DNA from: Bacteroidales bacterium
GTDB lineage: Bacteria > Bacteroidota > Bacteroidia > Bacteroidales > PUMT01
Direction of reading: 5' to 3'
DNA: 37,797 nucleotides
NCBI GenBank assembly: GCA_007120695.1
Contig: SKND01000038.1
Location: forward strand, 1 to 37,797
The notes under the pieces were generated by a model. It was given only the letters and a program-made list of their open reading frames with translations, did not search any database and had not been told where the DNA came from. A program made the translations under genes and the position numbers. Every line of letters begins with the position of its first letter. Position 1 is the first letter of the stretch. Of the stretch, positions 1 through 7,772 are shown piece by piece.

Positions 1-60
1 ACACTAAATCTGTGAGGTGAGGATTTAGTTACATGTGAGTCCAGCCAAAAGACATTGTTA

Positions 61-77
61 ACAGACTCTAAATCTGT
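61..77 (-). terminator. Possible weak terminator hairpin after the acyltransferase gene
   Basis: ACAGA (61-65) and TCTGT (73-77) form a perfect 5-bp stem with a 7-base loop. Read on the minus strand the stem is followed, after a dozen bases, by a short T-rich stretch (CTTTT). The stem is short and the U-tract displaced, so this is a weak candidate. Confidence 0.25.
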
Positions 78-91
78 GTTTGGGTATATAT

Positions 92-931
92 TCAGGTAGC
101 CCCGGGCAGGCTGTAAACAATTCTCTTTACTTCCTCTGCCCACTGTGCATAGGTCTTTGATTTACCAAACCTGTTCCATGGAATGGGTTTGCCGATTGTA
201 ACATGGATCTTCTGACTTTTTTGACGGAACATCTCATCCGGAAGATAGAACATTTCTATATTAGCTTTAATTCCAAGCATTTTGCGCAGGTTTGCCAGCC
301 TGTAAAAGAACCGGGAATTTTTTCCGTCGAAATGGACCGGCACAATATCTCTTTTATGATCTATGGCTTTCTTAATAAAATTCTTCTTCCACTCCAGGTC
401 CATAATCCTTGAGCCCTGTTTTCTGGAACAGAGACCTGCAGGAAAATATAGCACCTGATGATCCGATTTGTAAAGTTCCTCTATCTTTCTTGCATAGTCG
501 GTTGACTGTCTTCCGTGCTTGTTAACAGGAATAAAGACCGGTTCAAGATTTTTGAGGTTTGTAAGGAGATCGTTAACAATAAATTTAACATTTTTGTGGT
601 GCCTTCCCACAATATCAAGGAAAACTATACCGTCAAGTCCTCCCAGCGGGTGATTCGAAACAAAAATGTACCTGCCTTCTTCAGGAATATTTTCTTCTCC
701 AGATACCGTATAATTTATTCCGTAAAAAACCAGTATTTCGGCAATAAAGTCAAGTCCGTACCTGTCATGGAATTTGATAAGTGCTTCGTTTATCTTGTCC
801 TGGTGGATAGTACGTTTGATATAACTGAGAATAAATCCAGGAAGAAATTTATAGAGTCCCGGGTTTTTCCTTTTGAAAACATCATCTACATCAATGACAG
901 CGGGCTTGCTAACAGGTTCATCTGCATTCAT
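92..931 (-). CDS. PlsC-like lysophospholipid/aminolipid acyltransferase family protein
   Basis: A 279-residue protein resembling the glycerolphosphate acyltransferase (PlsC/LPLAT) superfamily, which transfers acyl chains to lysolipids at the cytoplasmic membrane. Visible motifs are SNHPLGGLDG (H94 and D100, the catalytic block I) and FPAG at 163-166 (block III, usually FPEG). Here five residues separate His and Asp, one more than in the textbook HX4D motif; I recall the same NHPxGGLDG form in Bacteroidota homologues. There is no signal peptide and no clear membrane helix. The subgroup is sometimes linked to glycine- or ornithine-lipid O-acylation (GlsA/OlsA-like), but the substrate cannot be read from sequence. 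The gene is divergent from mraZ with 138 bases between them. The start ATG at 931 is the first in frame. The family call is firm and the substrate unknown. Confidence 0.85.
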   Translation of the reverse strand: MNADEPVSKPAVIDVDDVFKRKNPGLYKFLPGFILSYIKRTIHQDKINEALIKFHDRYGLDFIAEILVFYGINYTVSGEENIPEEGRYIFVSNHPLGGLDGIVFLDIVGRHHKNVKFIVNDLLTNLKNLEPVFIPVNKHGRQSTDYARKIEELYKSDHQVLYFPAGLCSRKQGSRIMDLEWKKNFIKKAIDHKRDIVPVHFDGKNSRFFYRLANLRKMLGIKANIEMFYLPDEMFRQKSQKIHVTIGKPIPWNRFGKSKTYAQWAEEVKRIVYSLPGAT

Positions 932-993
932 TATACTTTATTCATTGATTGTGAAATGTAAAAATAATAAGAATTGATTAGAAAGTTATCAAC

Positions 994-1030
994 AAAGTGG
1001 AGAAAAATGGGGCAAAGTGGTTGAAAGTGG
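994..1030 (+). promoter_or_regulatory. MraZ operator: four direct repeats at 10-bp spacing
   Basis: Four heptamers lie exactly one helical turn apart: AAAGTGG (994-1000), AAAATGG (1004-1010), AAAGTGG (1014-1020) and AAAGTGG (1024-1030), with 3-base spacers aga, ggc and ttg. Characterised MraZ operators are direct repeats with a 10-bp period (TGGGN with 5-base spacers in Escherichia coli, AAAGTGK with 3-base spacers in Mollicutes), so this array fits autoregulation by the MraZ encoded 40 bases downstream. The repeats overlap the -33 region of the likely promoter, which fits repression, although MraZ can also activate in some species. Confidence 0.85.
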
Positions 1031-1050
1031 ATAATTTTTATTTATTTTTA
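1021..1050 (+). promoter_or_regulatory. Likely promoter of the dcw cluster
   Basis: TTG (1021-1023), a 19-base spacer and TATTTTTA (1043-1050) match the Bacteroidota layout of a -33 TTG and a -7 TAnnTTTG except for the last base. The -33 element lies between the third and fourth MraZ repeats, so a bound MraZ ring would contact the same DNA as the sigma factor. Predicted transcription starts about 10-15 bases before the mraZ ATG. Confidence 0.55.
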
Positions 1051-1069
1051 CCTATTCAAACTGGATTCT

Positions 1070-1522
1070 ATGGCAACCTTTATTGGTGATTTTACATGCA
1101 GGGTGGACGCAAAGGGGCGTGTTATATTACCTGCGGCATTTAAAAAGCAAATGCCGCAGGCTGCTATGGACAAATTTGTTGTAAAGAAAGATATTTTTGA
1201 AAAGTGCCTGGTATTATTTCCCATGGATGAATGGGACCGGCAGAATTCAATTATCAGGTCCAGGATAAATCCTTATAATAAAGAGCACAGCCGGTTTCTC
1301 AGGGGATTCTATAAAGGTACCGCCGAGGTTGTTCTGGATGCCAGTAACCGGATACTTATCCCCAGGAGACTCCTCGATCTTGTCGGAATAGACAGCGAGG
1401 TGGTGCTGGCAGGACAGGACGGGAAGATTGAGTTATGGAGCAATGACCTGTATGAGCAGCAGTCGGGTGAGGCGGATGATTTTGCCTTCCTGGCAGAAAA
1501 AATTATGGGTGACACTGACTGA
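1070..1522 (+). CDS. mraZ: Transcriptional regulator MraZ
   Basis: A 150-residue MraZ, the usual family length, with two SpoVT/AbrB-type half-domains. Each carries the DxxxR signature: DAKGR at 13-17 followed by VILPAAF, and DASNR at 90-94 followed by ILIPRRL. The family forms ring-shaped oligomers that bind tandem repeats upstream of their own gene and set expression of the division/cell-wall cluster. Such repeats are present at 994-1030. It is the first gene of the cluster, with rsmH starting 12 bases after its stop. The start is fixed by the family N-terminus (MATFIGDF). Confidence 0.97.
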   Translation: MATFIGDFTCRVDAKGRVILPAAFKKQMPQAAMDKFVVKKDIFEKCLVLFPMDEWDRQNSIIRSRINPYNKEHSRFLRGFYKGTAEVVLDASNRILIPRRLLDLVGIDSEVVLAGQDGKIELWSNDLYEQQSGEADDFAFLAEKIMGDTD

Positions 1523-1534
1523 AATATTCGAGCC

Positions 1535-2437
1535 ATGGTCTATCATAAGCCTGTCCTTCTTGAAGAAAGCATAAACGGGTTGGATATAAATCCGGACGGA
1601 ATTTATATTGACCTTACATTCGGAGGAGGCGGACATTCAAGGGAGATTCTTTCACATCTGAAGGGCGGAAGGCTGATTGCTTTTGACCAGGATGCCGATT
1701 CAGAGGCAGAAGCCGGAAAGATTGATGATAAAAGGTTCATGTTCATCAGGAGTAATTTCAGGTTTTTTCGCAATTTTCTGAGATATCATAAAATAGATAT
1801 GGTTGACGGAATCATGGCAGATCTTGGTATTTCTTCCCACCATATTGACAGTGCAGGGAGAGGTTTTTCTTTCAGAACTGAAGGGCGTCCTGATATGCGT
1901 ATGAACAGGGAAAGTAATGTCACTGCCCTTGATGTTCTGAATAAATACAGTATTGATGACCTCAGGAATATGTTCAGGACCTATGGGGAGGTAAATAATG
2001 CCGGTAAACTTGCAAATGTAATTGCCGGAGCACGGGAGAAAGAGCCGATCACCGGGATTTCCGGCCTGCTCGAAGCAATTTCAGATTGCGTACCTGCAAG
2101 GCAGGAAAGCAAATACCTCGCAAGGGTCTTTCAGGCGCTGAGGATCGAGGTGAATAATGAGCTGGAAGTGCTGAAGCAAATGCTCCTTCAGGTTCTTTTG
2201 AGCCTTAATAAAAACGGCCGTCTGGTGGTGATATCATACCATTCGCTGGAGGACCGGATTGTAAAAAACTTTATGAGAACCGGCAAGCCTGAAGGCAGCA
2301 TGGACAAGGACTTTTTCGGGAACCCACTGGTACCTTTCGAGCTTGTTACACGAAAAGTGATTATGGCTGGTGAGGAGGAGGTTAAGGCTAATAAACGCGC
2401 GAGGAGTGCCAGATTGAGAATAGCAAAACGTAATTAA
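1535..2437 (+). CDS. rsmH: 16S rRNA (cytosine(1402)-N(4))-methyltransferase RsmH
   Basis: A 300-residue protein of the MraW/RsmH family. It N4-methylates cytidine 1402 in the decoding centre of 16S rRNA using S-adenosylmethionine. The N-terminus HKPVLLEES is family-typical, the SAM-binding glycine motif TFGGGGHSREIL is at about 28-39, and DLGISSHHID and the C-terminal ISYHSLEDRIVKNF block are present. The gene follows mraZ by 12 bases and precedes the ftsL-like gene by 14, as in most dcw clusters. Nothing unusual is seen in it. Confidence 0.97.
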   Translation: MVYHKPVLLEESINGLDINPDGIYIDLTFGGGGHSREILSHLKGGRLIAFDQDADSEAEAGKIDDKRFMFIRSNFRFFRNFLRYHKIDMVDGIMADLGISSHHIDSAGRGFSFRTEGRPDMRMNRESNVTALDVLNKYSIDDLRNMFRTYGEVNNAGKLANVIAGAREKEPITGISGLLEAISDCVPARQESKYLARVFQALRIEVNNELEVLKQMLLQVLLSLNKNGRLVVISYHSLEDRIVKNFMRTGKPEGSMDKDFFGNPLVPFELVTRKVIMAGEEEVKANKRARSARLRIAKRN

Positions 2438-2451
2438 AAGTTTTATCGATT

Positions 2452-2841
2452 ATGGATGCTGATGATAAGAATATTGAGTTTGTCGATGAGGAGCCTGTAA
2501 AGAAGCGTGCATTTAAAGGCGGATCTGTAAAGGATTTTATAGATGGTAGTGTCCTTACAAGGGATTTTGTGATGAGACAGCTGCCATTTATAATTTTTCT
2601 TGCCATTCTTGCCATTCTTTACATCGGCAACAGGTATCATGCTGAAAAACTGGTGCGCCGGTCGGGTGAACTGCAGACAGAACTTAAAGAGCTTCGTGCT
2701 GAAGCAATAACCGTTTCGGCCGAACTTGTTCATCTGAGTCGCCAATCGGAGGTGCTGAAGCTTTTAAGAAAAAATAACCTTGATCTTTTTGAGTCGGTTG
2801 AGCCGCCTCAGAGGATTGTTGCAGGTAAAAGAAGAAGATAA
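2452..2841 (+). CDS. FtsL-like cell division protein
   Basis: A 129-residue bitopic membrane protein: about 42 cytoplasmic residues, one membrane helix (roughly 43-60, rich in I, L, F and A) and a periplasmic segment with heptad-like spacing (LQTELKELRAEAITVSAEL) that should form a coiled coil. FtsL proteins are too divergent to identify by motif. The call rests on size, topology and position between rsmH and ftsI, where ftsL sits in most bacteria. FtsL partners FtsB/DivIC and FtsQ and activates the FtsW-FtsI synthase. The cytoplasmic tail is longer than in E. coli FtsL. The stop is 2 bases before the ftsI start. Confidence 0.8.
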   Translation: MDADDKNIEFVDEEPVKKRAFKGGSVKDFIDGSVLTRDFVMRQLPFIIFLAILAILYIGNRYHAEKLVRRSGELQTELKELRAEAITVSAELVHLSRQSEVLKLLRKNNLDLFESVEPPQRIVAGKRRR

Positions 2842-2843
2842 GT

Positions 2844-4964
2844 ATGTCGGTCAAAAAGGATATATTGTGGAGAGTTGCACTTGTGTACTTTGGTATACTG
2901 ATTTTTGCAGTTGCCATTATCGGCAAATTGCTGTATATACAGTTTGCCGAAGGCAGCATATGGCAGGAGCAGGCCAGCAGGATGACTATCCGCGACATCA
3001 CTATTGAACCCAACCGCGGTGATATATATGCCTCAGGCAACAGAATTCTGGCAACATCAATGCCTCATTATGAGATCAGGATGGATCTGCGGGCAGCAGG
3101 ACTGACCGATAAACTGTTCAACGACAATGTCGACTCACTGGCTATTGCGCTTGCCGGCTTGTTCAGGGATAGATCGTCGACTGCCTACAGGCTTGAGCTG
3201 ATAAAGGCAAGACAGGAGTGGAAGAGGTTTCACCTGATACAAAGAAGGGTGTCGTTCAACCAGCTTAAGGAGCTGAGGAAATTTCCCGTTTTCAGGCACG
3301 GTCAGCATACCGGGGGACTAATTGTTATTCAGGATAACCAGCGTATCCAGCCTCACGGCAATCTTGCCTCAAGAACAATAGGTTATACAACCAAGGGTGA
3401 AACAGGCAATATTGTTGGTATTGAGGGTGCATATGACAGGCAACTCAGAGGGGTGGAGGGGTTGAAGCTTATGCAGAGGATTTCGGGCAATGCATGGATG
3501 CCCTTGAACGACAGGAATGAGGTTGAGCCCCGTGACGGTATTGATGTGGTTACTACTATAGATATTGATATACAGGATGTTGCAACCTCGGCACTGCTAA
3601 GGCAATTACAGGCTCACATGGCACATCACGGTACTGCGATACTGATGGAGGTGCAGACCGGGGAGATAAAGGCTATTGCAAATCTGGAGAGGAACAGCAG
3701 GGGAGGTTACAGCGAGGCATATAATTATGCCCTGGGAGCCAGCACTGAACCGGGATCAACATTCAAACTCATGTCGCTGCTGGTTGCCATGGAGGATGGT
3801 TATATAAAGCTCGGTGACAGTGTTGATACTGAAAATGGTGAGATATACTTTTTTAATAAGCGAATAGCCGATTCCAGGCTGGGCGGCCATGGCAAGATTA
3901 CCGTACAGGAGATATTTGAATTATCTTCAAATGTGGGTGTGTCAAAAATAATAGACCGGTTTTACCGGGGAAGGGAGCATGATTTTATCAACAGGCTATA
4001 CCGTATGAACCTGAATGAGAGGACCGGAGTGGAGATAAGAGGAGAGGGTGCGCCTGAAATTAAATATCCCGGCGATAAACTGTGGTCAGGGATCTCACTT
4101 CCCATGATGTCAATCGGGTACGAGGTAAGGCTAACTCCCCTTCAGATTCTGACCTTTTATAATGCCATTGCAAATGATGGTAAGATGGTAAGGCCAAAAT
4201 TTGTGAGTTCACTGCAATACCACGGTAACCCTGTGGAGGTGTTCCCAACCGAAGTTATAAATCCATCAATTGCGTCTCCCGCATCAATAAGGAGTGCAAG
4301 GAAAATGCTCGAGGGTGTAGTTGAATCAGGCACGGCAACAAACCTTAGAAATGCCAATTACAGGATTGCAGGAAAAACCGGAACAGCGCAAATAGCAAAT
4401 GACAAATACGGTTATATGATAGACTCCCGGGTAAGTCACCAGGCATCGTTTGTGGGCTACTTCCCGGCCGACAATCCCAGGTATTCATGCATAGTTGTTG
4501 TTAACTCTCCATCCAACAACGTTTATTACGGAAATCTTGTTGCCGGGCCAATTTTCAGGGAAATTGCCGACAAGGTATATGCCACAAGCCTTGACATGCA
4601 CCATCCGTTCATGGCAGAAGGTGAAATTGAGTATGATCCTCCGTTTTCCAAATCGGGTAATATAAATGATCTGGAGGTGCTTTTCAATCACTTTGGAGTG
4701 CCTCACATGAGCAACAACGGGACGTCAGAATGGGTAACCACCACAAGAAGAGATTCATTTGTTGAATTAAGGGAGAGGTCAATTGCCGGTGAGTTTGTGC
4801 CGAATGTAGTGGATATGGCATTGAGTGATGCATTATATCTGCTTGAAAACCATGGACTGAAAGTTCAGGTGAGAGGGAGAGGCAAGGTCAATGCACAATC
4901 CGTTCCTCCCGGATCACTGGTCAGGCAGGGGCAGCGGGTTGTGCTTGAGATGAGTATTAATTAG
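2844..4964 (+). CDS. ftsI: Division-specific penicillin-binding protein (FtsI/PBP3 type) with C-terminal PASTA domain
   Basis: A 706-residue septal peptidoglycan transpeptidase. A single N-terminal membrane helix (about 9-32) is followed by the dimerisation domain (EPNRGDIYASGN) and the acyl-serine transpeptidase domain. The catalytic motifs are complete: S305-T-F-K308, S361-S-N363 and K511-T-G513. The last ~60 residues (from FVPNVVDMALSDAL) form one PASTA domain, so the protein is longer than the ~590-residue E. coli FtsI. It should act with FtsW at the septum. The start is 2 bases after the ftsL-like stop, which suggests translational coupling, and the ORF track of motifs leaves no doubt about family. 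A PASTA tail on this enzyme is, to my knowledge, common in Bacteroidota. Confidence 0.95.
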   Translation: MSVKKDILWRVALVYFGILIFAVAIIGKLLYIQFAEGSIWQEQASRMTIRDITIEPNRGDIYASGNRILATSMPHYEIRMDLRAAGLTDKLFNDNVDSLAIALAGLFRDRSSTAYRLELIKARQEWKRFHLIQRRVSFNQLKELRKFPVFRHGQHTGGLIVIQDNQRIQPHGNLASRTIGYTTKGETGNIVGIEGAYDRQLRGVEGLKLMQRISGNAWMPLNDRNEVEPRDGIDVVTTIDIDIQDVATSALLRQLQAHMAHHGTAILMEVQTGEIKAIANLERNSRGGYSEAYNYALGASTEPGSTFKLMSLLVAMEDGYIKLGDSVDTENGEIYFFNKRIADSRLGGHGKITVQEIFELSSNVGVSKIIDRFYRGREHDFINRLYRMNLNERTGVEIRGEGAPEIKYPGDKLWSGISLPMMSIGYEVRLTPLQILTFYNAIANDGKMVRPKFVSSLQYHGNPVEVFPTEVINPSIASPASIRSARKMLEGVVESGTATNLRNANYRIAGKTGTAQIANDKYGYMIDSRVSHQASFVGYFPADNPRYSCIVVVNSPSNNVYYGNLVAGPIFREIADKVYATSLDMHHPFMAEGEIEYDPPFSKSGNINDLEVLFNHFGVPHMSNNGTSEWVTTTRRDSFVELRERSIAGEFVPNVVDMALSDALYLLENHGLKVQVRGRGKVNAQSVPPGSLVRQGQRVVLEMSIN

Positions 4965-5002
4965 CAATTATTCAGGGGGTTATAAATTTAAAACGATATA
5001 AA

Positions 5003-6472
5003 GTGAAGAGACCGGATCAGATACTAAAAGGGGTTGATTATGAGAAGGTCACTGGGTGTTCTGATGTCAGGATAGCAAACCTGGAGCAGGATTCCAGGAA
5101 GGTTGTTACTGGCAGCATGTTTTTTGCCATCAGGGGTACAGAGAGTGACGGGCATGACTATATTGATTCTGCTATTAAGGCAGGTGCTGTTGCTGTTGTT
5201 TGTGAATCAATTCCGGTCAAAAAAGCTGATGATATCTGCTATATAAAGGTGAGTGACTCAGCAAGGGTGCTGGGACTGGCTGCGTCGGCGTTTTATGATC
5301 ATCCGTCAGAGAAACTCAGGCTTGTCGGCATCACCGGAACTAACGGGAAAACAACAACTGCCACATTGCTTTACCACCTCTTCAAAGAGACGGGTCATAA
5401 AGCAGGGCTGATATCAACGGTTTCATATTTCATTAATGAAAAGAAACTGCCTGCCACACACACAACGCCCGATCAGGTACACCTTAACCGGCTTTTAAAT
5501 GAGATGGTTGAAGATGGATGTGAATATTGTTTCATGGAGGTGAGCAGCCACTCGATAGTACAGCACCGGATCAGCGGGCTTAAATTCGCCGGAGGGGTTT
5601 TTACCAATTTGAGCCATGACCATCTGGATTATCATAAAACATATGATGAATACCTGAAAGCTAAAAAGAGATTTTTTGATAACCTCGAAAAGGAGTCTTT
5701 TGCTCTTGTAAATTTTGACGACCGGAATGGAAAGGTAATGGTGCAGAATACAAAAGCTTCCGTAAGATCTTATGCAATGAAATCGATGGCCGATTTCCGG
5801 GGCAGCATTGTTGAAAGGCATATGGGAGGGATGCTCCTGAAAATGAATGGAAAAGAGTTGTGGACCAGCTTTATCGGCAACTTCAACGCATCAAATCTGC
5901 TGGCAGTCTATGCCACTGCTCTAATGCTCGGATCTGATGAAGAGGAGGTACTCAGGATCATCAGCTCACTTAAACCTGTGGAAGGACGGTTCGAAACAAT
6001 ATTATCGGGTAACGGCGTTACCGCTATTGTCGATTATGCTCATACGCCGGATGCTCTCGAAAACGTAATTGAGGCGATAAGACCACTGCTTGGCACCGGA
6101 GCAAAACTGATAACAGTTGCCGGTGCAGGCGGCGACCGTGATACAGGCAAAAGGCCGGTAATGGCAAAGATTGCTTCTGAGAAGAGTGATAAACTCATTC
6201 TGACATCCGACAATCCCAGGTCTGAAGATCCCGATTCAATTATTTCGGATATGCTTGCTGGTGTAGGCAACCTTTTCAAAAACAGGGTTATATGCATAAG
6301 TAATCGTAAAGAGGCGATACGGACAGCATGTATGATGGCGCAAACAGGCGATTTTGTTCTGGTTGCCGGCAAAGGGCATGAGACGTACCAGGAGGTCAGG
6401 GGTGTAAGGCATCATTTTGATGACAGGGAGGTGGTGATCTCGGTTTTTAATGTTAACAGGCAGGTAAGGTAA
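5003..6472 (+). CDS. murE: UDP-N-acetylmuramoyl-L-alanyl-D-glutamate--2,6-diaminopimelate ligase
   Basis: A 489-residue cytoplasmic Mur ligase that adds the third stem-peptide residue. The ATP-binding loop GTNGKT is at 112-117, and KGHETYQ near the C-terminus is typical of MurE. The substrate-selecting motif D403-N-P-R406 is the meso-diaminopimelate form, whereas lysine-adding enzymes differ here, so the wall should be mDAP-based. The start is GTG at 5003, 38 bases after the ftsI stop; the next in-frame ATG would delete part of the N-terminal domain. murF, often next to murE, is absent here. Confidence 0.96.
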   Translation: MKRPDQILKGVDYEKVTGCSDVRIANLEQDSRKVVTGSMFFAIRGTESDGHDYIDSAIKAGAVAVVCESIPVKKADDICYIKVSDSARVLGLAASAFYDHPSEKLRLVGITGTNGKTTTATLLYHLFKETGHKAGLISTVSYFINEKKLPATHTTPDQVHLNRLLNEMVEDGCEYCFMEVSSHSIVQHRISGLKFAGGVFTNLSHDHLDYHKTYDEYLKAKKRFFDNLEKESFALVNFDDRNGKVMVQNTKASVRSYAMKSMADFRGSIVERHMGGMLLKMNGKELWTSFIGNFNASNLLAVYATALMLGSDEEEVLRIISSLKPVEGRFETILSGNGVTAIVDYAHTPDALENVIEAIRPLLGTGAKLITVAGAGGDRDTGKRPVMAKIASEKSDKLILTSDNPRSEDPDSIISDMLAGVGNLFKNRVICISNRKEAIRTACMMAQTGDFVLVAGKGHETYQEVRGVRHHFDDREVVISVFNVNRQVR

Positions 6473-6512
6473 ACTCTTTTGAATGGATTTAATTACTAAA
6501 ATACTTTAAACG

Positions 6513-7763
6513 ATGCTGTATTATCTCTTCGACTGGTTACAGGCTATTGAATTTCCGGGTTCGGGGGTGTTTTATTACATCTCCTTCAGGTCTTCAATGG
6601 CCATAATCCTGTCGCTGATAATATCACTTATTGCAGGCAAACGGATAATAAATGCTCTAAAAAGAAAACAGATTGGTGAGACAGTGAGGGACCTGGGCAT
6701 TGAAGGACAACTGCAGAAAAAGGGCACTCCTACCATGGGAGGCATCATTATTCTGTTGTCAATTATTATTCCGGTTCTGCTGCTTGGCAACCTGAAGAAC
6801 ATATATGTTATTCTTATGCTTATAACAACTGTATGGCTCGGTTTAGTAGGGTTTGCCGATGACTATATAAAGGTGTTCAAGAAGGATAAAGAGGGACTTA
6901 GTGGCTGGCTGAAGATATTGGGACAGGTGGTTCTGGGACTTATTATCGGGATTACCATGCTGGTGAATGAAGATATTATTGTGAGGGAGAAGATACTGAG
7001 CCCGGATGGCCAGCCACAGATGGAAATTGCTGAAAAGCCCGGCACACCTTTAGAGCCAGGGGCATATGTTACAAGAGATGTAAAGAATACCAAAACTACC
7101 ATTCCCTTCCTCAAACAAAATGAGTTTGATTATGCTTACCTGCTTTGGTTTCTTGGCAACAAGGCAGCAAGCTGGAGCTGGCTGGTGTTTATTCCCGGGA
7201 TAATCCTGATAGTAACAGCGGTTTCCAACAGTGCGAATATGACCGACGGGATGGACGGACTGGCGACAGGACTTTCGGCCATCATAGGGACTACCCTCGG
7301 GATTCTGGCATATGTTTCAGGTAACATCATATATGCTGATTACCTGAACATTATGTATATACCAAATACCGGCGAACTGGTAATCTTCATGGCGGCATTC
7401 ATTGGAGCAACTATAGGGTTTATGTGGTATAACTCATACCCGGCACAAGTTTTCATGGGTGATACCGGCAGCCTTTCCCTGGGGGGGATAATAGCCGTGT
7501 ACGCCATACTGATAAGAAAAGAGCTGCTGATACCTGTAATGTGTGGAATTTTCTTTGTTGAAAGTCTCTCGGTGATGATACAGGTCAGCTATTTCAAATA
7601 TACCAAAAAGAAGTATGGCGAGGGCCGCCGCATATTCAGGATGGCGCCGCTTCACCATCATTACCAGTTGCAGGGTTACCCGGAGCCCAAGATTGTGACC
7701 AGGTTCCTTATTGTGGGTATACTGCTTGCAGTTATTTCAGTTGTAACACTTAAAATCAGGTAA
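6513..7763 (+). CDS. mraY: Phospho-N-acetylmuramoyl-pentapeptide-transferase
   Basis: A 416-residue polytopic inner-membrane enzyme that makes lipid I from UDP-MurNAc-pentapeptide and undecaprenyl phosphate. Catalytic landmarks are D116-D117 (GFADDYIK), NMTDGMDG (242-249), GDTGS with D317, and the triple histidine H381-H383 in APLHHHYQ. It is about 55 residues longer than E. coli MraY. The extra length lies at about 155-210, a hydrophilic stretch between two membrane helices that should face the periplasm. It starts 40 bases after murE and ends 9 bases before murD. Confidence 0.96.
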   Translation: MLYYLFDWLQAIEFPGSGVFYYISFRSSMAIILSLIISLIAGKRIINALKRKQIGETVRDLGIEGQLQKKGTPTMGGIIILLSIIIPVLLLGNLKNIYVILMLITTVWLGLVGFADDYIKVFKKDKEGLSGWLKILGQVVLGLIIGITMLVNEDIIVREKILSPDGQPQMEIAEKPGTPLEPGAYVTRDVKNTKTTIPFLKQNEFDYAYLLWFLGNKAASWSWLVFIPGIILIVTAVSNSANMTDGMDGLATGLSAIIGTTLGILAYVSGNIIYADYLNIMYIPNTGELVIFMAAFIGATIGFMWYNSYPAQVFMGDTGSLSLGGIIAVYAILIRKELLIPVMCGIFFVESLSVMIQVSYFKYTKKKYGEGRRIFRMAPLHHHYQLQGYPEPKIVTRFLIVGILLAVISVVTLKIR

Positions 7764-7772
7764 GATCAGAGA

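Noticed and set aside
61-77. Perfect tRNA-like anticodon arm with a CTA (amber) anticodon in a 7-base loop
   Set aside because: The 5-bp stem and loop are right, but there is no D-arm, T-arm (no TTCRA at the right distance) or acceptor pairing around it, so it is not a tRNA.
515-961. Plus-strand ORF of 148 codons
   Set aside because: It lies antisense to the acyltransferase gene, which has clear family motifs; the plus-strand translation has none.
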